A stretch of DNA of 34,520 bases from Akkermansiaceae bacterium (GTDB taxonomy: Bacteria > Verrucomicrobiota > Verrucomicrobiia > Verrucomicrobiales > Akkermansiaceae), in assembly GCA_903837825.1 (NCBI GenBank), contig CAILVZ010000220.1, forward strand, positions 1 through 34,520, written 5' to 3'. A program made the translations under genes and the position numbers. The first letter of the stretch is position 1. The number at the start of each line of letters is the position of its first letter. This document shows, piece after piece, positions 27,132 through 34,520 of this stretch. The notes under the pieces are model-generated. The model searched no databases and had not been told where the DNA came from. It saw only the letters and a program-made list of their open reading frames with translations.

Positions 27132-28313
27132 ATGAGTGATCTTATTTATCCATTGCCGCCATTTCCGGCTCAAAAATGTCTCCGTAAATCCCTGAATTTT
27201 CGTTCATTGAATCTTAATTTCGGTCAAATCATGGCGGTTTTGATGGTTCTGGGGGCCTCAGGCATCGCGTTGGCCGAGGACTCACCCGCGGCGAGGGCCG
27301 AAAAAGCCAATCCCAACTCCGACCCGGCCTTCGAGCCGACGGTCCCGCTTAAGGAAGCAGCGCCAAGTCCGGCGCCAGAGGGGATGGTCAGGATCCCTGG
27401 CGGCGAGTTCTCGATGGGGGCAAACGTCGAGTGCGAGGGAATGTGCAGCATCCGAGGCGCGACCCAAGATGCTCTGCCGATCCATCGGGTAGCGATTGAT
27501 GCATTTTGGATGGATGCGACCGAGGTGACGAACGCGGAGTTTGCCAAATTTGTTGGAGCCACTGGATACGTGACCGTCGCCGAGCAAAAGCCGAGCCATG
27601 AGGAATTTCCGACGCTGCCACCCGAGGCCTTGGTCGCGGGGTCGATTGTATTCGCCCCGACCCCAGAGGCGGTGCCGCTTGATAACTATGCCACGTGGTG
27701 GAGCTATGTTCCTGGAGCGTGCTGGAAGCATCCCTTCGGCCCTGAAAGTGACATCAAAGGACTCGATAAAAACCCCGTGGTTCACGTCACGTATGAGGAC
27801 GCGGAGGCCTACGCCAAGTGGGCTGGCAAGCGACTACCGACCGAGGCGGAGTGGGAATTTGCGGCCCGGGGCGGCTTTGCGGGTCGACTTTTCGCATGGG
27901 GAAATGAGTTGAAGCCGGGTGGGAAATTTCAAGCGAACATCTATCAGGGGAAATTCCCGGTTTCGGGCAGTGACACGGGTGAGGACGGTTTTAAGGGGAT
28001 TGCCCCTGTCGCTCAGTACGCTGCCACCCCCTATGGTCTCTACGACGTGGCCGGCAACGTCTGGGAATGGTGCAGCGATTGGTACCGCCCCGATGCCTAC
28101 GAAAAACTGGCGGCCAAGGGGCTTGCGCACAACCCTGAAGGCCCAGATTCATCATTTGATCCCGATGAGCCAACGACCAAAAAACGGGTCCAGCGCGGCG
28201 GATCATTTCTTTGCACCGACCAGTATTGCACTCGATACATCATCGGAACTCGGGGCAAGGGCGAGGTCCGTTCGTCCAGCAATCACATCGGCTTCCGCTG
28301 TGTGAAACGCTGA
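27132..28313 (+). CDS. Secreted formylglycine-generating enzyme (sulfatase-modifying factor)
   Basis: This 393-residue exported protein has a basic n-region, a hydrophobic stretch (MAVLMVLGASGIALA, about residues 34-48) and cleavage near AEDSP. The remainder is an FGE-sulfatase domain: MVRIPGGEFSMGAN, DAFWMDATEVTNAEFAKFV, NPVVHVTYEDAEAYAKWAGKRLPTEAEWEFAARGG, YGLYDVAGNVWEWCSDWY, then RGGSFLCTDQYCTRY and HIGFRCVKR. Cys361 and Cys366 in the LCxxxxC block match the copper-binding catalytic pair of true formylglycine-generating enzymes, which oxidise a Cys in sulfatases to formylglycine. Many FGE-domain proteins lack this pair, so real activity is likely. The sulfatase substrates are not in the window. 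prfA follows 43 bases later. An ATG at 27231 would give a signal peptide without basic residues. Confidence 0.9.
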   Translation: MSDLIYPLPPFPAQKCLRKSLNFRSLNLNFGQIMAVLMVLGASGIALAEDSPAARAEKANPNSDPAFEPTVPLKEAAPSPAPEGMVRIPGGEFSMGANVECEGMCSIRGATQDALPIHRVAIDAFWMDATEVTNAEFAKFVGATGYVTVAEQKPSHEEFPTLPPEALVAGSIVFAPTPEAVPLDNYATWWSYVPGACWKHPFGPESDIKGLDKNPVVHVTYEDAEAYAKWAGKRLPTEAEWEFAARGGFAGRLFAWGNELKPGGKFQANIYQGKFPVSGSDTGEDGFKGIAPVAQYAATPYGLYDVAGNVWEWCSDWYRPDAYEKLAAKGLAHNPEGPDSSFDPDEPTTKKRVQRGGSFLCTDQYCTRYIIGTRGKGEVRSSSNHIGFRCVKR

Positions 28314-28356
28314 GGAACCCGATTCGCTTTTTTCGTCCATTTTAGAAGACCTCCTC

Positions 28357-29430
28357 ATGGATTATTCGTCTCTCATTGAAAAACGCCGCGACCGCTTTGC
28401 GGAGTTGGAGGAGGCCGTCGGGGATCCTGACCTTTTTGCGGATCCGAAGCGCGCCACCGAGATCCTCCGAGAACACGGCAAGCTCAAGCAAACCATCGCG
28501 CTTTGGCAGCAACTGGAGGATGCCAAACGTCATTTGGCGGACAACCAAGAACTTGCGAAGTCCGATGATCCGGAGTTCTCCGCTCTTGCGGCGGAGGAGA
28601 TTCCCGGGCTTGAGGCGGAAATCGAAAAACTGGGAAATGAGCTTCAGTACGCGTTGTTGCCTGCGGATCCGAATGAAGACCGCGATGCACTCATCGAAAT
28701 TCGTGCCGGCGCGGGTGGCGATGAAGCCTCGCTCTTCGCGGCAGAGTTGATGCGGATGTATCAACGCTATTCCGACTTGCGCGGTTGGAAATGCGAGCAC
28801 CTTGAGAGCAGTCCATCGGAAGTCGGCGGGTTTAAAGAAGTCATCCTTAAGGTCACGGGGCAAGAGGTGTTTCGCTACCTCAAATATGAGTCTGGAGTTC
28901 ACCGCGTTCAGCGCGTGCCCGCCACCGAGACTCAAGGCCGCGTCCACACTTCGACGGTCACCGTTGCTGTCTTGCCGGAAGCGGAGGAGGTCGACGTCGA
29001 ACTGAAACAGGAAGACCTCCGGATCGAGGTCTGTCGGGCGGGGGGAGCGGGTGGCCAGCACGTTAACCGGACGGAGTCCGCCGTTCAGATTTTCCATCTT
29101 CCCACTGGTCTTTATGTCCGCTGCGAAGATGGTCGGTCGCAAATCAAGAATAAGGAAATGGCCCTCCAAATCCTGCGGTCCAAGCTCTACGAGCAAAAGC
29201 TCCGCGACCAACAAGAGGCTTACTCTAGCCATCGTCGGTCGCTCATCGGTTCGGGCGATCGCTCCGAAAAAATCCGCACTTACAATTTCCCTCAGAGCCG
29301 CATCACCGACCATCGCATCGGGTTCACCTCGCACAACCTCACGGGTGTGATCGCGGGCGAGCTCACCGAGTTCACCAACGAACTCCAAAAAACCGAGATG
29401 GACGAGCGCCTCGCCGAGGCTGGATTGTGA
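28357..29430 (+). CDS. prfA: Peptide chain release factor 1
   Basis: RF1 ends translation at UAA and UAG. The 357 residues align with E. coli RF1. The stop-codon reading tripeptide is PAT (188-190) in RVPATETQGR, distinguishing it from RF2 (SPF). The peptidyl-tRNA hydrolysis motif GGQ is at 232-234 in RAGGAGGQHVNRTESAV; its Gln is normally methylated by PrmC. The usual prfA-prmC pairing is absent: the downstream gene is the convergent menB. The ATG at 28357 follows ACCTCCTC, which is not a Shine-Dalgarno sequence. Confidence 0.97.
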   Translation: MDYSSLIEKRRDRFAELEEAVGDPDLFADPKRATEILREHGKLKQTIALWQQLEDAKRHLADNQELAKSDDPEFSALAAEEIPGLEAEIEKLGNELQYALLPADPNEDRDALIEIRAGAGGDEASLFAAELMRMYQRYSDLRGWKCEHLESSPSEVGGFKEVILKVTGQEVFRYLKYESGVHRVQRVPATETQGRVHTSTVTVAVLPEAEEVDVELKQEDLRIEVCRAGGAGGQHVNRTESAVQIFHLPTGLYVRCEDGRSQIKNKEMALQILRSKLYEQKLRDQQEAYSSHRRSLIGSGDRSEKIRTYNFPQSRITDHRIGFTSHNLTGVIAGELTEFTNELQKTEMDERLAEAGL

Positions 29431-29475
29431 GATATTAGATGTTAGTTGTTAGATGGTGAGCTGACTAATTTCGGA

Positions 29476-30291
29476 TTACGGCACCCGTGGGAATTTCGTG
29501 AAATCGGGTTGGCGTTTTTCGAGGAATGCTTGTTTTCCTTCACGGCCTTCCTCGCTCATGTAGTAGAGCAGGGTGGCATTGCCCGCGAGGTCGAGGAGGC
29601 CCATTTGGCCGTCGCAATCTGCGTTGAGTGCGGACTTGAGGCAACGCAGGGCGAGGGGGGAATGTGCGAGCATTTCGCGACACCATTGCAGGGTCTCCTT
29701 TTCCAAATCTGCGAGTGGTACCACCGTGTTCACGAGACCCATGTCGAGTGCCTGTTGGGCATCGTATTGGCGGCAGAGATACCAAATCTCGCGCGCCTTT
29801 TTCTGACCCACGATGCGGGCGAGGTAGCTAGAACCGAGCCCACCATCGAACGAGCCCACCTTCGGGCCAGTCTGGCCGAAGCGGGCGTTATCCGCCGCGA
29901 TCGTCAGGTCGCACACGATGTGAAGCACATGGCCACCACCGATTGCAAATCCCGCAACCATGGCCACCACTGGCTTCGGTAGTGAGCGGATTTTTTTCTG
30001 GAGATCGAGCACGTTCAAGCGGGGGATGCCGTCCTCGCCAATGTAGCCAGCATGGCCGCGGACTTTCTGGTCGCCGCCGGAACAAAAGGCGAGGTCGCCG
30101 GCACCCGTGAGGATGATCGCGCCGACCTTCGGGTCTTCATGGGCGAGGTCGAAGGCGATCAGCATTTCCTTCACGGTCAACGGGCGGAAGGCATTGCGCA
30201 CTTCCGGGCGGTTGATCGTGATTTTAGCGATGGTTCCTTCATCCGTTGTTTCATAGCGGATGTCCTCAAATTCGCGCACAGTGGACCACAT
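29476..30291 (-). CDS. menB: 1,4-dihydroxy-2-naphthoyl-CoA synthase
   Basis: MenB is a crotonase-fold enzyme that cyclises o-succinylbenzoyl-CoA in menaquinone synthesis. The 271 residues carry typical MenB blocks: [26 protein letters not shown], the oxyanion-hole [10 protein letters not shown] and [47 protein letters not shown], and the [24 protein letters not shown] segment specific to MenB. The Gln-x-Gly in FGQTGPKVG fits the bicarbonate-dependent type. The organism therefore probably uses menaquinone by the classical pathway. It is last in a row of four minus-strand genes (rsmC-like, rsuA-like, unknown, menB), 48 bases after the unknown gene. Confidence 0.96.
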   Translation of the reverse strand: MWSTVREFEDIRYETTDEGTIAKITINRPEVRNAFRPLTVKEMLIAFDLAHEDPKVGAIILTGAGDLAFCSGGDQKVRGHAGYIGEDGIPRLNVLDLQKKIRSLPKPVVAMVAGFAIGGGHVLHIVCDLTIAADNARFGQTGPKVGSFDGGLGSSYLARIVGQKKAREIWYLCRQYDAQQALDMGLVNTVVPLADLEKETLQWCREMLAHSPLALRCLKSALNADCDGQMGLLDLAGNATLLYYMSEEGREGKQAFLEKRQPDFTKFPRVP

Positions 30292-30339
30292 AGGCGTATA
30301 CCCTTGCGCATCTCGCGTGAGACTGCAACCCCAGATGAT

Positions 30340-31389
30340 TTAGGATTGGGTCATCCATGCCGTGTTGCTCGGCTTGATGTCGAGCATCATGGAGATGTGA
30401 GTGGCGGTCAACTCGCCCATCGATTTGCAGTCGCCGAAGCCGCTGGTGCCGTGCATTCGGTCGAGTTCGCGGGCGAGGGTGCCGACATGCTCGCGCGGGG
30501 CGATGTCTTCGCGGCGCATGATGCCAAGGAGCGCTCGCAAGCGACTGCTCTCGACCTTTGCACGGCGGGCCATCTGTGCATGTTCCTCCGCGACGTATTG
30601 GTCGATGCTTTTTCGGTTAAGCACATTGAAGGCGAGGCGGGTGACTTGTCGGTTAGAATTGAAACGAAATGCCAGATAGATATTGCCCTTGCCCTCGTAG
30701 GATTGTTGGTCGAAGTCGATGGCTCGCACGCGGTACTGCACCTCCTCGAAGTCTGGTGTGATGTCGACGACGTAGTTCACACTGCGCATGTCACCGAGGA
30801 GGCGAATGAAACTTCGCTCGGTGAATTTGGTGAATTCCTTGGCGATCCGTACCTTGTTCAGTCCGGGTTGGTTGAGATAATCGCGGATGAACACATCGCC
30901 TGGCACGCCCGCGATGTGCTCTTCGATTAGGGTGTTCCCATTGACCAAATAATTGATGCGGTTAGGCGACAGAATGTGCTCCAACTCGAGTCCGTAGATG
31001 CGTGACGCGTCGGCTTGTTTGACATAGAAATAGTCCGAGTTGTCATTGAAGAGGTTGGTGACGCGAATGCGAAAAGGTTTCGAGTTTCCAAAGTCCCCGA
31101 AGTCGATGCGGTCGACTACCAAGTGGTCGTGTTGTTCGGCATCGCGGCCAAGCTTGAGTTCGGTGTAGATGCTGGTGAGACGTGGCCTGAGTTCGGCGAG
31201 GATCTCGGGCGGATACATGACGGTGAGCCATAAGGTTTCTCTGCCCTTGGGGTCTTCGTAGGGAACCGCACCGCTGAAGCGGCACAATTCGTCATAAACC
31301 TTCGGAATCTCACGCTGACGGTCGAAGTGATAGAGATACTGACGCAGCGATTGGGAAACGGGGTATTTCGTCTTCTGTCGCGCGATCAC
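30340..31389 (-). CDS. Conserved-looking protein of unknown function with kinase-like motifs
   Basis: I do not recognise this 349-residue soluble protein (GTG start at 31389, no signal peptide or membrane helix). Its middle resembles the protein-kinase-like/aminoglycoside-phosphotransferase layout. Lys124 sits in YFYVKQADASRIYG, followed by a Glu-rich helix (LELEHIL) and a hinge-like TLIEEHIAGVPGD (153-165). Then come GDMRSVNYVVD, with Asp200 and Asn205 in the GD-x4-N spacing of catalytic loops, and RAIDFDQ (Asp225, Asp227) in place of DFG. The usual His before the catalytic Asp is absent (LLGD). The N-terminal 110 residues and the C-terminal helical part (RKSIDQYVAEEHAQMARRAKVE) are unplaced. 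It lies between rsuA-like (67 bases) and menB (48 bases) genes. A fold assignment from motifs alone is tentative. Confidence 0.8.
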   Translation of the reverse strand: MIARQKTKYPVSQSLRQYLYHFDRQREIPKVYDELCRFSGAVPYEDPKGRETLWLTVMYPPEILAELRPRLTSIYTELKLGRDAEQHDHLVVDRIDFGDFGNSKPFRIRVTNLFNDNSDYFYVKQADASRIYGLELEHILSPNRINYLVNGNTLIEEHIAGVPGDVFIRDYLNQPGLNKVRIAKEFTKFTERSFIRLLGDMRSVNYVVDITPDFEEVQYRVRAIDFDQQSYEGKGNIYLAFRFNSNRQVTRLAFNVLNRKSIDQYVAEEHAQMARRAKVESSRLRALLGIMRREDIAPREHVGTLARELDRMHGTSGFGDCKSMGELTATHISMMLDIKPSNTAWMTQS

Positions 31390-31456
31390 GCTAAGAAATT
31401 AAGCACAGATTCTTCCGGTGGCGAGCGAGGATTGCCACTTTGGGTTGGCCATCGTT

Positions 31457-32158
31457 TTAACGGAAGATTGAGTCGAGTTCCTCGGGTTGCAGGGCACGCC
31501 AGTCGCCTTCATCCAGATCGTCGGGCAATTTCAAGCTACCGATGGAAATCCGCTTGAGATCCAGCACGTGGTTGCCTGCCGCTGCGAACATTCGGCGGAC
31601 TTGGTGGTAGCGACCTTCGTGCAGGGTGATGAGTGCTTCCTTTTCGTTAAGGATCTCCAATTTGGCGGGCAGCAAGGGTCGGTTCTCGTTGTTGAGGACC
31701 AAAGTTCCCGATGCAAAAAGTTCGGCTTCGTGACCCTCCAATGGACGATCTAACACCGCATGATAGACTTTGAGACATCCGGATTTGGGGTGGATGATTT
31801 TGTGGAGTAATTTCCCATCGTCGGTGAGAAGAAGGAGTCCGGTGGTGTCCTTGTCGAGTCGGCCGACCGGATTGAGTCCGGGGTTGCGCAGGGCGAAGCG
31901 AGGCGGGAGCAAGTCGTAAATCGTGCTACCAGGGTCTTCACTGCTGCAGGTGTAGCCGTCCGGCTTATGAAGCATGATGACCAATGGGGAAGGTGGGTCT
32001 AGCTCCTCGCCGCGAAAGAGGATCTGGTCATGGGGAGGGAGGTCGTTCTCGCTGAGGACATCGCCTGATGCGTCGGTGACTGCGCCGGAGCGGATGAGGC
32101 GCTGGGTTTCCTTGCGGGAGCCGTAGCCGAGGTTGGCGAGAAGTTTGACGAGTTTCAT
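31457..32158 (-). CDS. RNA pseudouridine synthase, RsuA/RluE family
   Basis: This 233-residue enzyme converts a uridine in rRNA to pseudouridine. It has an N-terminal S4 RNA-binding domain (MKLVKLLANLGYGSRKETQRLIRSGAV, residues 1-55) and the catalytic domain with GRLDKDTTGLLLLTDDG, where Asp102 is the nucleophile at the same number as in E. coli RsuA. HEGRYHQVRRMFAAAGNHVLDLKRISIG near the C-terminus is the family's second signature. E. coli RsuA modifies 16S U516; RluB/E/F relatives act on 23S, so the exact target is not certain. It starts 38 bases after the RsmC-like gene, making a small rRNA-modification cluster. Confidence 0.93.
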   Translation of the reverse strand: MKLVKLLANLGYGSRKETQRLIRSGAVTDASGDVLSENDLPPHDQILFRGEELDPPSPLVIMLHKPDGYTCSSEDPGSTIYDLLPPRFALRNPGLNPVGRLDKDTTGLLLLTDDGKLLHKIIHPKSGCLKVYHAVLDRPLEGHEAELFASGTLVLNNENRPLLPAKLEILNEKEALITLHEGRYHQVRRMFAAAGNHVLDLKRISIGSLKLPDDLDEGDWRALQPEELDSIFR

Positions 32159-32196
32159 GTGAGATGTTAGAAAATTCCAATGGAAAGTGATGGGCT

Positions 32197-33204
32197 TCAG
32201 CGCTTTTCAGCTGAGAGGATTTTATAGACCTTGTCCTCAACGACTTTTCTCCAAAGCAAGCCATTGGCCTCGAGCACGGCTTCGTAGGGGAGCTGGCGGT
32301 TGGCGACCAGAATCAATTTTCCTCCGCGCTTGAGCGAGTCGGCTGCGGTCTTCAAAAACACGCGCCCCAGATCGACATGGGTCGCTTGACCGATGTGGAA
32401 TGGCGGGTTCATGAGGATTGCGTCGTAGCTGCGTGGCAGGCCGGTGGTGACATCGTGCCAGTGGTAGCCAATTTCGTGCGGGTATGCTGCTAGGTTCTTG
32501 CGGGCGCATGCGAGGGCTCGAGAGTCGGCCTCATAGAGATCAATGCGTGCTACCTTTGGGCAGCGCTTCAAGATGGCATCGGTTAGAAATCCCCAACCAG
32601 CACCGAGGTCGGCAAGATCGCCGTGCCAATGTGCGGGAAGGTGGTCGGCCAGAAGTTGAGAACCTGGGTCGATGTGGTCGCTGCTAAAGATCCCCGCCTC
32701 AACGGTGAATGCCGTTTGAGGAATTTGGCGGGGCGTGCCCAGGTCCCGCCACTCGTTGAAAATCGCCTCGTCCCAAGAATCGTCCAAGGTCACATGGAAG
32801 GCGCGGCATTTGTGTTTTTGGAGTGAGGTGATGTTGCGGGTGGCTTTGGCGAGTTCCTTCTCGAAGCGGCCTGCCCCAGCAGTGTTTGGCATGGAGACCA
32901 CCAATTTTCCGCCAGGCTCCAAATGATCGCGCGCCATGGCGAACCATGCAAACGTCTCGTCGCGCGACTTGCCCGGTAGAACTATCACCAGCGGCCATTT
33001 TTGGTCTGGGATCATTTCGCAGCGGTTGAATCCTGCCTGATCCCAAGTGGTGGCAAGCGGCTTGAAGGGTTGCCAGCCGGTGATTTCTGGCCATGCACTG
33101 AGGGTTGGGTGGGCTTCCGCGCCGATGAACAAGGCCGCTTGAGGCACCGCCAAGGCCTCGTCCGTGGCGATTGCGAGCATCAAGGTTTCAAGGGCGGGAT
33201 TCAT
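32197..33204 (-). CDS. rsmC: RsmC-like 16S rRNA guanine-N2 methyltransferase
   Basis: This 335-residue protein has the RsmC/RlmG two-domain layout. A degenerate N-terminal methyltransferase-like half (about 1-165) is followed by a catalytic C-terminal half: DLGAGWGFLTDAILKR is the S-adenosylmethionine loop, DLYEADSRALACARKN the second strand, and ILMNPPFHIG the NPPF catalytic motif of N-directed methyltransferases. GRVFLKTAADSLKRGGKLILVANRQLPYE completes the fold. E. coli RsmC methylates G1207 of 16S rRNA; RlmG would be the alternative. It is the first gene of the minus-strand set that includes the rsuA-like, unknown and menB genes, with a good promoter upstream. Confidence 0.88.
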   Translation of the reverse strand: MNPALETLMLAIATDEALAVPQAALFIGAEAHPTLSAWPEITGWQPFKPLATTWDQAGFNRCEMIPDQKWPLVIVLPGKSRDETFAWFAMARDHLEPGGKLVVSMPNTAGAGRFEKELAKATRNITSLQKHKCRAFHVTLDDSWDEAIFNEWRDLGTPRQIPQTAFTVEAGIFSSDHIDPGSQLLADHLPAHWHGDLADLGAGWGFLTDAILKRCPKVARIDLYEADSRALACARKNLAAYPHEIGYHWHDVTTGLPRSYDAILMNPPFHIGQATHVDLGRVFLKTAADSLKRGGKLILVANRQLPYEAVLEANGLLWRKVVEDKVYKILSAEKR

Positions 33205-33235
33205 TGGCAGCGCGAGGCTAGGGGAGTTCTGGGAA

Positions 33236-33264
33236 ATTGTCGCCTATTGATCGCATTTTCTCAA
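33236..33264 (-). promoter_or_regulatory. Candidate promoter of the rsmC-rsuA-unknown-menB set
   Basis: On the minus strand TTGAGA (33259-33264, five of six to TTGACA) is followed after 17 bases by GACAAT (33236-33241, four of six). The predicted start near 33229 leaves a leader of about 25 bases to the ATG at 33204. Confidence 0.5.
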
Positions 33265-33277
33265 TCACCCCGGTGGA

Positions 33278-33306
33278 TTGACAAGGGCAGTCAGGGACGG
33301 CATCTT
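33278..33306 (+). promoter_or_regulatory. Candidate promoter of the TPR protein gene
   Basis: A perfect TTGACA (33278-33283) is followed after 17 bases by CATCTT (33301-33306, three of six). Initiation would fall at about 33313, within two bases of the ATG at 33315, so the message could be leaderless. The divergent rsmC promoter lies 13 bases away. Confidence 0.35.
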
Positions 33307-33314
33307 CCGCCCAC

Positions 33315-34436
33315 ATGGCATCCGTCAAAACAAGCTCTGCGTCTGCCGCACGCCCATCCACCTTTGTGGTGTCGTGCTGGGTCTTGAGCTTAATGGCATT
33401 TTCCCAAATTCTGATAGCGGCCTTAGCCTTGGCGGCAAAATTCGAGGATGCCCGCCAAGTCCGGACTGTCATCAAGGAAGTCCCGAAGTTGGTTGCCGTG
33501 CGGATCCCTTCGGCCGATCCAGCTGCTCCTGCTACTGTGGATCGCGCCGCGTCGTTGGTTTCCCGTCCACCGACGGTGCTTCCGCAGTTCGTCCCGCCTG
33601 TGGAAATGCCCGTGCCCACGCCAGACCCCGCTCCGTTGAGCACCCCGCAAGTGCAAGATCCTCTCTCAGAGCGACTGGTGAAACAGGCGCGTCAAGCCCG
33701 TGTGGCGGGTGACATGGGTCTTGCGATTGTGAAGCTTGAGGAAGCCCTCACGCATTCCAAGGACGACCCGAGCGTGCACTACGAACTGGGGCTGGTTCAT
33801 GAACAGATGGGGGTGTTTGACGTAGCGGGTGCGCATTTCGAGAAGGTCTTTCAGATGGGTGTCTCGGGGGCTGGCTCGCTATATGAACTCGCAGCAGCCA
33901 AATTGCGCGATGGATTTGAACAACCCGAAGCGATGCTCGGTAAGCTTTCGCTCGGGCGGGTTCGAATCTTCAATGACGTGAAAAACGAGTCGGGCCAGCG
34001 GACTGTTCTCACCATCCCCGTTCAACGGGCACCAGGTGAAACCATCGATCCAGGAAAAGTCTCGGTCGAGGTACTGATCTTCAACCGCACTAGCAAAGGA
34101 GAAATCCTTCAGTTGGAGGATCGATCGTGGTCGAAGGAGCAATGGCTCAAGCCCCCATTCGACTGGGCGGATGGCGAGGAAACCTTGCGGGCGACTTACA
34201 TCATTCCCCCACAGGATGGTCAAACCGAACATTTGTTTGGCGAGTACACCTACTACGGCCAGGTGGTGATTCTTCGCTACGACGAGCACGTTCTCGACGT
34301 CCAAGCATGGCCCAGAGATCTTGCAGCAAAGATCCCTGCAGTTGCGCCAAAAACCTCGGGCGATCCTGCTGCGCCAGAAATTCAAGGCTCACTGCCACCC
34401 GACTTCGACCCGAATTTACCGATCCCACCACCTTAA
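33315..34436 (+). CDS. Membrane-anchored TPR-containing protein of unknown function
   Basis: This 373-residue protein has one N-terminal membrane helix (about residues 18-41, FVVSCWVLSLMAFSQILIAALALAA) without an obvious cleavage site, so it is probably anchored with the rest outside the cytoplasm. A Pro/Val-rich linker (about 58-115) leads to tetratricopeptide-like helices (about 118-190: LVKQARQARVAGDMGLAIVKLEEALTH and DPSVHYELGLVHEQMGVFDVAGAHFEKVF). A beta-rich domain follows at about 215-325 (RVRIFNDVKNESGQ...EVLIFNRTSKGEI...TYYGQVVILRYDEHVLDVQAWP), and the tail is Pro-rich. I do not recognise a specific family; a scaffold or envelope-assembly role would be a guess. The last 84 bases of the window after its stop hold no assignable gene; an ATG at 34512 could begin one. 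Confidence 0.75.
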   Translation: MASVKTSSASAARPSTFVVSCWVLSLMAFSQILIAALALAAKFEDARQVRTVIKEVPKLVAVRIPSADPAAPATVDRAASLVSRPPTVLPQFVPPVEMPVPTPDPAPLSTPQVQDPLSERLVKQARQARVAGDMGLAIVKLEEALTHSKDDPSVHYELGLVHEQMGVFDVAGAHFEKVFQMGVSGAGSLYELAAAKLRDGFEQPEAMLGKLSLGRVRIFNDVKNESGQRTVLTIPVQRAPGETIDPGKVSVEVLIFNRTSKGEILQLEDRSWSKEQWLKPPFDWADGEETLRATYIIPPQDGQTEHLFGEYTYYGQVVILRYDEHVLDVQAWPRDLAAKIPAVAPKTSGDPAAPEIQGSLPPDFDPNLPIPPP

Positions 34437-34520
34437 GAAACCATCGGCGTCGCAATCCACGCGGCAGATCCCGCCCACGATTTGCAGTGGCGCAGTTTCA
34501 GATTTCCAAGTATGCCAAAC

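Noticed and set aside
28342..29388. 348-codon open frame on the minus strand opposite prfA
   Set aside because: It is the antisense of an unmistakable RF1 gene; the composition follows from the codon bias of prfA and no family-like sequence is visible.
29431..29460. Repeated TTAG/GATGTTAG words after prfA, with a similar word before the rsuA-like gene (about 32161-32172)
   Set aside because: The copies are too short and imperfect to support a REP-like family from this window alone.
30052..30930. 292-codon plus-strand frame opposite menB and the unknown gene
   Set aside because: It spans the ends of two minus-strand genes and reads like antisense sequence (long Asp/Glu/Val runs without a motif).

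Overview
The window is an ordinary-looking chromosomal stretch of a GC-rich bacterium, most likely of the Verrucomicrobiota (Verrucomicrobiae, Luteolibacter/Haloferula-like). This placement is an inference. It rests on secreted proteins with a C-terminal W...DxDxDGxxNxxEY/F module, the permease-GldG-DUF4340 membrane set, a secreted formylglycine-generating enzyme, a Lys/Pro-repeat DksA-like protein, and the near absence of Shine-Dalgarno (SD) sequences. I see no prophage, insertion sequence, integron, CRISPR array, rRNA or tRNA.

Layout. 1-2766 (+): the 3' part of sufB, then sufD and ndk, closed by a two-way terminator. 2862-5387 (-): a 3D-domain lipoprotein, a TIGR01777-type epimerase and a GbsR/MarR-type regulator, with two matching palindromes around the regulator. 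5514-8654 (+): a large secreted Ig-like/jelly-roll protein. 8804-12321 (-): proA and monomeric isocitrate dehydrogenase. 12322-13014: the only large non-coding gap, with two exact TTATTCACA boxes, four helically phased TTCAC repeats and an AT-rich block. 13015-14280 (+): a small DUF6941-like protein and a short-chain dehydrogenase. 14309-19499 (-): a secreted exo/endonuclease-phosphatase-fold protein, citrate synthase, pheA and scpB. 19702-21625 (+): the DksA-like protein, L33, S18, a strong terminator and HPr. 21674-26978 (-): an ABC-2 permease, a GldG-like protein, a DUF4340 protein and recF, apparently one transcript. 27132-29430 (+): formylglycine-generating enzyme and prfA. 29476-33204 (-): rsmC-like, rsuA-like, an unrecognised protein with kinase-like motifs, and menB. 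33315-34436 (+): a membrane-anchored TPR protein.

Functionally the region is mostly core metabolism and information processing: Fe-S assembly, nucleotide balance, TCA entry (citrate synthase and isocitrate dehydrogenase), proline and phenylalanine synthesis, menaquinone, ribosomal proteins, rRNA modification, translation termination, chromosome condensation and recombination. It is interleaved with envelope and secreted proteins.

The points most worth a second look are: the regulator with twin palindromes that overlap promoter-like sequences; the origin-like or response-regulator-like non-coding region; the kinase-like motifs in the 349-residue unknown; the DksA-like protein with a histone-like repeat tail and half of its zinc ligands; the transporter set without an ATPase; and the lack of SD sequences throughout, with several candidate leaderless starts.
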